From assembly GCA_017449935.1 (NCBI GenBank), contig JAFSYP010000052.1, positions 1 to 54,970 of the forward strand: a DNA stretch of 54,970 nucleotides, read 5' to 3'. The stretch is from Clostridia bacterium. GTDB lineage: Bacteria > Bacillota > Clostridia > Oscillospirales > Acutalibacteraceae. Below, piece after piece: positions 51,201 through 54,970 of the stretch. Both the position numbers and the translations under genes were made by a program. Within the stretch, counting starts at the first letter, position 1, and the number at the start of each line of letters is the position of its first letter. The notes beneath the pieces were generated by a model. It did no database searches, was not told where the DNA came from, and was given only the letters and a program-made list of their open reading frames with translations.

Positions 51201-53317
51201 TAGGTCTTCTCGCCGTCGCGCGTGCAGGTCGCCGCGATCTCATGGGTGATCTTGAGATCGTGCCGTCCGCTGATCGTTTCGCCGCAGCGCGTGCAGTACA
51301 TCGTATGCGTCGTCTCCGTCCATTCCGTCAGGAAGGCCGGACAGTCATGGCCGAGCGGGTCCAGCTCTTCCGTTTTGCTGTCTGCGCAGAGCCGGCATCT
51401 GTACCATGCCGTGCCGGGCTCGGTACAGGTCGGATCTGTACGCGCCGTTTCTTCCCATTCATGCTCGAACTTGGGCGTGAATTCCCGTTCGACGTACGCG
51501 CAGCGCGAACAGCGCGTCGTGACGACGCCTTGCTCGTAACAGGTCGGCTCGACGACCGTAACCGACAGAGCATGACCGAGCGCCGGGATCGTTTCGTCAT
51601 AAGAGGCGCCGCATTCGCCGCAGGTGAATGTGCGCGTACCCGCTTCGGTACAGGTCGCTGCCTTTGTGACCGTCGACGTATAGTTGTGCGCATACCGGAA
51701 CGTCTTTTTACAGTTGTCGCAGACGCCCCGGTGCTGATCGCCCGAAGCCGTCCAACTCGAAAAGCTGTGTCCGGTCGGCTCGATCGTGAGCTTTTTGACG
51801 TGACCGCAGACGCTGCAGATGTATTCCGTGTAGCCCGCGTTCGTGCAGTCCGCTTCTTTGACGTTCGTCTGCACATAAGCGTGCGCGCCGCACGTCGGCT
51901 CATGCTCGCAGACGGAGAACCCGATCTCATGCTCTGCCGCATAGCGGCTCGCTTCGCAGTCCGCGGAATCGGAGCAGATCACGGCGGTCGTGTTTTCAAA
52001 CGCGCGGCTGCCGATGCTCGTTACGGTCGACGGGATGTGCACCGTCTCGAGCGCTTTGAGATTCGCAAACGCGGTCAGATCGACCGTCAGCACGCCGCTG
52101 CGCAGAATGACGGCATGTAAGTTTTTACAGCCGGAGAACAGATGCGACAGGTCGTCGACGCTGCCGGGGATCACGATGCTGTCCAGCGCGGTGCCGGAGA
52201 ACGCGCTCCATTCGATCGTCTTGATCGAATTCGGCAGTGTGATCTTCTCAAGCGGAGCATTGATGAAGCAGTTGCTGCCGATGCTTTGAAGGCCGTTCGC
52301 GATCGTGACGTTCGTCAGCTTTTTCGCGTAAGCAAACGCGCCTTCGCCCAGTGTGCGTACAGACGACGGGATCGTGACGGAGGTCAGATACCACGCGTTG
52401 GAAAAAGCGCGCGCCTCGACCGTCTGCACGGTGTCCGGAACGGCGTACGCGGTGCGCGCATTCGCCGACGGATATGCCAGGATCGTCGTCACGTTTTTGT
52501 CGGTCAGAACGCCGTCCGGGGACGCGTAGTTCCCGTTCTGCGCGTCAACCTCAAACGCCGTCAAAGCGATGGTTGCCTCAAACGACGTATGATCGAGGCT
52601 CTGCACGGCGGCGGGGATGCGGACAGTCGATACGTGGCTGCCGCTGAACGCTTTTGCGCCGATCGTCTGTACGCCGCTGCCGAGCGTGATGCTCTGTACA
52701 TTCGTGCAGAGATAGAACGCGCCTTTGCTGATCGTCTGCACGTTATCGGGAATGACGATAGACTCGAGCGTTGTGCACATGGCAAAAGCGTTTTCGTCGA
52801 TGGTCCGGACCGTATCCGGGATCACATAATCCGGCTCGATCTTCTGCGGCGCACGGATCAGCGTTGTGCCGTCGATCGAAAACAGAACGCCGTACGCGTC
52901 CTTCGTCAGGTATGCGCTGCCCTCGTCGACGTGGAACGTCGGATCGTTCGCGAAGCCTATGTTGCGTCCGCTCAGATCCGTCAGCGACGCAGGCAGATAA
53001 ACGTCCTGCAGATTATGATAGTGTGAAAAGCTGAACGTACCGAGCTTCGTAATGCCTTCGGTGATCTCGATGACACGGACGCTGTCCATGTCCGAATACG
53101 ACGCGCCCTGTCCGACGATCACCCCGGGGGTGAAGGCCGAGAGCGTACCCGATCCCGTAAAGGAAAGAAGTCCGACGCGCTTGTTCAGCATCCAGTTGAT
53201 CCCGCTGATCGTGCCGCTGTATATGTCCGCCGCCGCAACGCCCGCAAAGGGCAGCGTGCCGCACATCAACACGGCCGCCAAAAATACGGCAAGCAATTTT
53301 TGCATTGTCTTTTTCAT
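48203..53317 (-). CDS. Giant secreted LRR / Cys-array / cohesin-like / dockerin surface protein
   Basis: 1704 residues with a signal peptide (1-29). Domains in order: BspA-type LRR_5 repeats (about 100-455, LTSVTIPSSVRTLGEGAFAYA type); a run of about twelve repeats (about 470-936) each built as ATCTExGxxxYxCxxCGxxxxxxxxxxGH, a possible zinc-ribbon-like array; a beta-rich repeat region (about 940-1100); a first cohesin-like segment (about 1195-1400); one isolated Cys repeat (about 1440-1475); a second cohesin-like domain (about 1476-1610, LEVKPTKGTPG...TRLFIRYDPDVLTLERI); and a type I dockerin (about 1616-1680, GDVDLDAELTLKDVVLIRRFL). The C-terminus is acidic. The start at 53317 overlaps a 29-codon leader ORF by ATGA and has GAGGAGGG. 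Probably displayed on or assembled at the cell surface; ligand unknown. Confidence 0.9.
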   Translation of the reverse strand: MKKTMQKLLAVFLAAVLMCGTLPFAGVAAADIYSGTISGINWMLNKRVGLLSFTGSGTLSAFTPGVIVGQGASYSDMDSVRVIEITEGITKLGTFSFSHYHNLQDVYLPASLTDLSGRNIGFANDPTFHVDEGSAYLTKDAYGVLFSIDGTTLIRAPQKIEPDYVIPDTVRTIDENAFAMCTTLESIVIPDNVQTISKGAFYLCTNVQSITLGSGVQTIGAKAFSGSHVSTVRIPAAVQSLDHTSFEATIALTAFEVDAQNGNYASPDGVLTDKNVTTILAYPSANARTAYAVPDTVQTVEARAFSNAWYLTSVTIPSSVRTLGEGAFAYAKKLTNVTIANGLQSIGSNCFINAPLEKITLPNSIKTIEWSAFSGTALDSIVIPGSVDDLSHLFSGCKNLHAVILRSGVLTVDLTAFANLKALETVHIPSTVTSIGSRAFENTTAVICSDSADCEASRYAAEHEIGFSVCEHEPTCGAHAYVQTNVKEADCTNAGYTEYICSVCGHVKKLTIEPTGHSFSSWTASGDQHRGVCDNCKKTFRYAHNYTSTVTKAATCTEAGTRTFTCGECGASYDETIPALGHALSVTVVEPTCYEQGVVTTRCSRCAYVEREFTPKFEHEWEETARTDPTCTEPGTAWYRCRLCADSKTEELDPLGHDCPAFLTEWTETTHTMYCTRCGETISGRHDLKITHEIAATCTRDGEKTYTCDVCGYVNSKPVPRLGHDFGDWQPMEDDNEYHCRICTRCGDEEDMPHQIQTEIIPASCLQSGQKISRCRPCGYTVTETIPPTGHDFIEDVTYPTCEEDGVRNRYCSDCGLREKEILPKTGHRWTVANSVPASCTQDGVTEYVCENNPRHKRSESIEATGHAYDVAFYTATCTEGAKIVYACRRCGDSFTEYDPEQPALGHDYDAWQLLENTEIRTCRRCGEEQTRPVSFADYTVRVIRMDTSGVYGAPEFYTHRGVVGRTVSVDAKEYLSAGWTLNEADSMLSGTLAESGTTLDVILDRVQITVSFLLPNGNGYTTYEQLGVLFGAQIVLPLTPQGDDWFFLGWFTADGKPFTGAAAGAEDLTVYGRIEIVDPTLAPTDEELDALYDAIGRLPDPENLYFYKDEAILRVAAALNSPLTDANAFIADACANGYALRGELTKVTVLAATQALRALLDAKNETGLRYSTGDGFVWRDESKAELDVRVVPIKVNGAPTDGSNAVAVNAGDRITFAVRMRTNFHLSAADIPIVFDATRFYLVDKNGRRFSYDSGRPSEVDKATSLIPGQMISTQDVAEEIDDSYTIECFTVDSPEGQYPEAYRIPGLMRQFKILHLQISPNVFGTVTQKLTEQNDLLCTFTLEARPDAAYNNSVSAVGAPQDWYKTSADFDTIFAVTRAAGMRTDGVTPALHGSSAGFAFEIFDSVAQYGQSVTTQSGEVRFAEQTLPPKPPVPTCEHDYEILEEKEPTVEEDGYRQERCTKCGDVRTEPVLYADPLLEVKPTKGTPGSITDVDIYLRNNPGIISTRLFIRYDPDVLTLERIENGEIFSRHEAVIEGGDRDQIPYILYMADELAREDYTQDGLLVKLIFSVNREAALGATSIELSIDSESTFNVPLQNKPIAVRSGNVMIQRMYGDVDLDAELTLKDVVLIRRFLVDGNKEDLFPVCMDFYKDGLINNKDSIYLARYIAGGWDIELPEDEAEDDGPIPCDPGPDSEDFGPDW

Positions 53318-53403
53318 AAATAACCCTCCTCATTCTGTCGGTTGTTCGTCTGTCCGAATCGCTGCAGCGCCATGCCGTACGGACGCTGCGTGAAATGAAA
53401 CAT
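53314..53403 (-). CDS. 29-codon leader ORF translationally coupled to the giant LRR gene
   Basis: Starts ATG at 53403 directly behind a very strong AAGGAGGAGGAGG and encodes 29 residues (starts MFHFTQRPYG, ends EEGYL), with the stop TGA at 53314-53316 inside the ATGA that starts the LRR gene. No signal peptide. The 3' part of the ORF contains the LRR ribosome site. It could serve coupling or attenuation rather than make a functional peptide. Too short for family comparison by eye. Confidence 0.6.
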   Translation of the reverse strand: MFHFTQRPYGMALQRFGQTNNRQNEEGYL

Positions 53404-53454
53404 ACGGCCTCCTCCTCCTTTCCGATGCGTCGTTATCCTCGGTTTACAATTGTA

Positions 53455-53508
53455 ATTCTACATTTGCGTTTTAAAAACACGATAACAAGTCCGTGACAGT
53501 TTTGTCAC
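53455..53508 (-). promoter_or_regulatory. Activator-type promoter: palindrome plus -10, for the LRR gene
   Basis: GTGACA (53493-53498), N4, TGTCAC (53503-53508), a 32-bp gap (53461-53492), then TAGAAT on the minus strand (53455-53460). The -35 position reads ATCGTG. The layout equals that at 47450-47503 to the base, with different spacer sequence apart from a shared TTTT stretch. Confidence 0.7.
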
Positions 53509-53519
53509 ATCCGCGCGGA

Positions 53520-53558
53520 AAGAAGAAAAAAGAAAAGGAGCACAGCGAACTGTACTCC
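53520..53558 (-). terminator. Terminator of the glyQS operon
   Basis: On the minus strand GGAGTACAG-TTCG-CTGTGCTCC (53537-53558), tetraloop hairpin, followed by a T-rich tail (53520-53536 on the plus strand is A-rich). Confidence 0.88.
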
Positions 53559-53640
53559 AAAAGCATATTGCCAAACGATATTTGGTTTTCCGACTCCGCA
53601 TCGCGCGTCCGCTGCGCCGCCGCAAATGGCGGGTTATTTC

Positions 53641-53705
53641 GCGGACGGCCATGACCGCCCTTACATTCTCGCCGATGATGCATCGTTTGGAATTTCATTT
53701 GCGGG
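53641..53705. repeat. Degenerate REP element with conserved 45-nt arm
   Basis: Inverted relative to 39588-39646. The arm (53655-53700) is nearly identical; the hairpin core has compensatory-looking substitutions (GGACGGCC...). Confidence 0.75.
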
Positions 53706-53736
53706 CGTTCTGTCCATAACGGTTTTCTTCTTTGTC

Positions 53737-54243
53737 TTATTCGTCGACGATCTCGATCAGGCCCTCGCTGCCGTCGGGATAGACGGCATACAGCTGCGGC
53801 AGTTCGCGGGACGCGGTGCGCTGCGTCCGGTGGTACTTCGCGGTAAGGATCAAATCGTACGTCTTCGCCTCGCCGCTTTTGATCGTGAACGTGCTCGTCA
53901 CCTCGCCCCATTGGCGCACCGTCGCCTCCGGGGAGAGAATATAGCCCTTGTTGTAGTCCGTCTGCAGGACGCCGCGCAGCGCGAAGCCCCTCAGATCCTG
54001 ATCTGTTTCGTTGCGCAGCGTAATGGAATACGTCAGCAGCACTGTATCTGTGCGCGTTTCGTACATCTCAAAGTGGCTGCTGCCGGCGACCATCACGGGC
54101 GCGGGCTGACTGCCGTTCTGTCCGACCTTGCCGACGATGACGATCAGCAGCGCCAGCAGCACGGCCAGCACGCCGACGATGACAACGATCGGCAGCCAGA
54201 CGTTCTTTTTCTTCGGGATCGGAATGTTCGTTTCTTTTTCCAT
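53737..54243 (-). CDS. Membrane-anchored protein with an outer beta domain, unknown function
   Basis: 168 residues: basic N-terminus (PKKKN), one helix (about 16-38), then an extracytoplasmic beta domain (about 50-168, LTYSITLRNETDQDLRGFALRGVLQ...) resembling FxLYD/DUF4352-type modules by eye. The start is 4 nt after the glyQS stop, so it is co-translated with it. Function not recognised; linkage to a tRNA synthetase may be incidental. Confidence 0.7.
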   Translation of the reverse strand: MEKETNIPIPKKKNVWLPIVVIVGVLAVLLALLIVIVGKVGQNGSQPAPVMVAGSSHFEMYETRTDTVLLTYSITLRNETDQDLRGFALRGVLQTDYNKGYILSPEATVRQWGEVTSTFTIKSGEAKTYDLILTAKYHRTQRTASRELPQLYAVYPDGSEGLIEIVDE

Positions 54244-54246
54244 CTT

Positions 54247-54970
54247 TTAAAATACCAGCGCCTTTTCGATATAGCCGACCAACTCGCCGACAGGCAGGCG
54301 CACCTGCTCCATCGAATCGCGGTCGCGGACGGTCACGCAGCCGTCCTCCTCGGACTCAAAGTCGTATGTGATGCAAAACGGTGTGCCGATCTCGTCCTGG
54401 CGGCGGTAGCGCTTGCCGATGGAGCCGGTCTCGTCGAAATCGACCATGAAAAATTTGCTCACTTCGTCGCGGATCGCCATCGCCTTGTCGCTGAGTTTCT
54501 TGCTCAAAGGCAGCACGGCCGCCTTGTACGGCGCGACGGCGGGGCTTAAGTGCAGCACCACGCGCGTGTCGTTCTTTTCTGCGTCGATGACTTCCTCGTC
54601 GTACGCCTCGCACAGCAGCGCGAGCACGGTGCGGTCGAGGCCGTAGGTCGACTCGATGATATACGGGACGAAACGCTCGTTCGTCACGGGATCGAGATAG
54701 TCCATCTTCGTGCCGCTGTATTCCTGGTGGCGTGTCAGATCGAAGTCGGTGCGGTTGTGCGTGCCGTTGATCTCGCCCCAGCCGAACGGGAACAGGAACT
54801 CGATGTCGCAGGCAGCCTTGGCATAGTGCGCCAGCTTCTCGTGGTCGTGGAAGCGCAGATGCTCCGGCGCGATGCCGAGATCCTCGAAGTATTTCTTGCC
54901 GTATTCCTTGAAGTAATCGTACAGCTCGCCGTCCGTACCCTCCTTGCAGAAGGTCTGGAACTCCATCTGC
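54247..54970 (-). CDS. glyQS: Glycyl-tRNA synthetase, single-chain GlyQS type (5' part missing)
   Basis: C-terminal about 240 residues of a class II synthetase; the gene continues past the window edge. Charges tRNA-Gly with glycine. Visible blocks: the MEFQ motif near motif 2, FPFGWGEINGTHNRTDFDLTRHQEYSG, motif 3 IIESTYGLDRTVLALL, then the anticodon-binding domain (RVVLHLSPAVAPYKAAVLPLSKK...DFDETGSIGKRYRRQDEIGTPFCITYD). This is the alpha2 type found in many Firmicutes lineages and not the GlyQ/GlyS pair. A small membrane protein gene follows 3 nt later. Confidence 0.95.
   Translation of the reverse strand, partial: QMEFQTFCKEGTDGELYDYFKEYGKKYFEDLGIAPEHLRFHDHEKLAHYAKAACDIEFLFPFGWGEINGTHNRTDFDLTRHQEYSGTKMDYLDPVTNERFVPYIIESTYGLDRTVLALLCEAYDEEVIDAEKNDTRVVLHLSPAVAPYKAAVLPLSKKLSDKAMAIRDEVSKFFMVDFDETGSIGKRYRRQDEIGTPFCITYDFESEEDGCVTVRDRDSMEQVRLPVGELVGYIEKALVF

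Noticed and set aside
51000-51930. Cys-rich repeats as intracellular zinc-finger DNA-binding array
   Set aside because: The protein has a signal peptide and lies between LRR and cohesin-like segments, so the array is exported.
49136-52120. 994-codon plus-strand frame opposite the giant LRR gene
   Set aside because: Antisense shadow: Arg/Asp/Val-rich with no recognisable domain, while the other strand shows continuous LRR, Cys and cohesin-like motifs.

Overview
The window reads as chromosomal DNA of a GC-rich, spore-forming member of the Clostridia (Oscillospiraceae/Ruminococcaceae-like; this placement is inference). The grounds are a SpoIIE-type phosphatase, a single-chain GlyQS-type glycyl-tRNA synthetase, HPr, a class B sortase with an SPKTG-anchored substrate, a BspA-type leucine-rich-repeat protein with cohesin-like and dockerin segments, and Firmicutes-style promoters and Shine-Dalgarno sites. 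No tRNA, rRNA, CRISPR array or prophage was seen. The last gene (glycyl-tRNA synthetase) runs off the right edge.

Layout. 1-1060: a REP-associated (Y1) transposase gene bracketed by perfect 24-bp inverted REP copies, then REP debris. 1066-8000: a DUF4838-type protein and a 5'-nucleotidase (overlapping pair), a membrane-anchored protein, a secreted PHP hydrolase and a divergent GH42-like protein. 8039-11746: cell-envelope block (LCP protein with a Ser/His-rich tail, class B sortase, small SPKTG surface protein). 11903-14093: uvrC and ptsH. 14295-18031: tight four-gene operon (alpha/beta hydrolase, small unknown, ceramidase-like protein, DegT aminotransferase). 18237-21567: citrate synthase, then rsmD-coaD-coiled-coil protein. 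21636-28442: second ceramidase-like protein, malQ, a large membrane protein that looks like a P-type ATPase stripped of its catalytic motifs, and rlmB. 28654-30912: spoIIE.

31215-38969 is a Ser/Thr phospho-signalling island. One intact transmembrane kinase faces a convergent operon holding a second kinase-like receptor (catalytic loop HRE...H instead of HRD...N), a PP2C phosphatase with a transmembrane helix and a Thr/Pro-rich outer tail, a lipoprotein and a small membrane protein. 39084-40208 is non-coding and packed with REP-type palindromes and a ~200-bp imperfect direct duplication.

40209-47397 is a six-gene minus-strand operon: two BACON-like lipoprotein paralogues, an Lgt-like diacylglyceryl transferase fused in frame to a lipoprotein, a GPH-type transporter, a zinc-ribbon membrane protein and a secreted lipase-like protein. 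48203-53403 holds a 29-codon leader ORF overlapping by ATGA a 1704-residue LRR/Cys-array/cohesin/dockerin protein. Both transcription units share the same operator architecture: a GTGACA-N4-TGTCAC palindrome exactly 32 bp upstream of a -10 hexamer, with no -35. They probably form a co-regulated surface regulon; this is the most distinctive undescribed-looking feature of the window.
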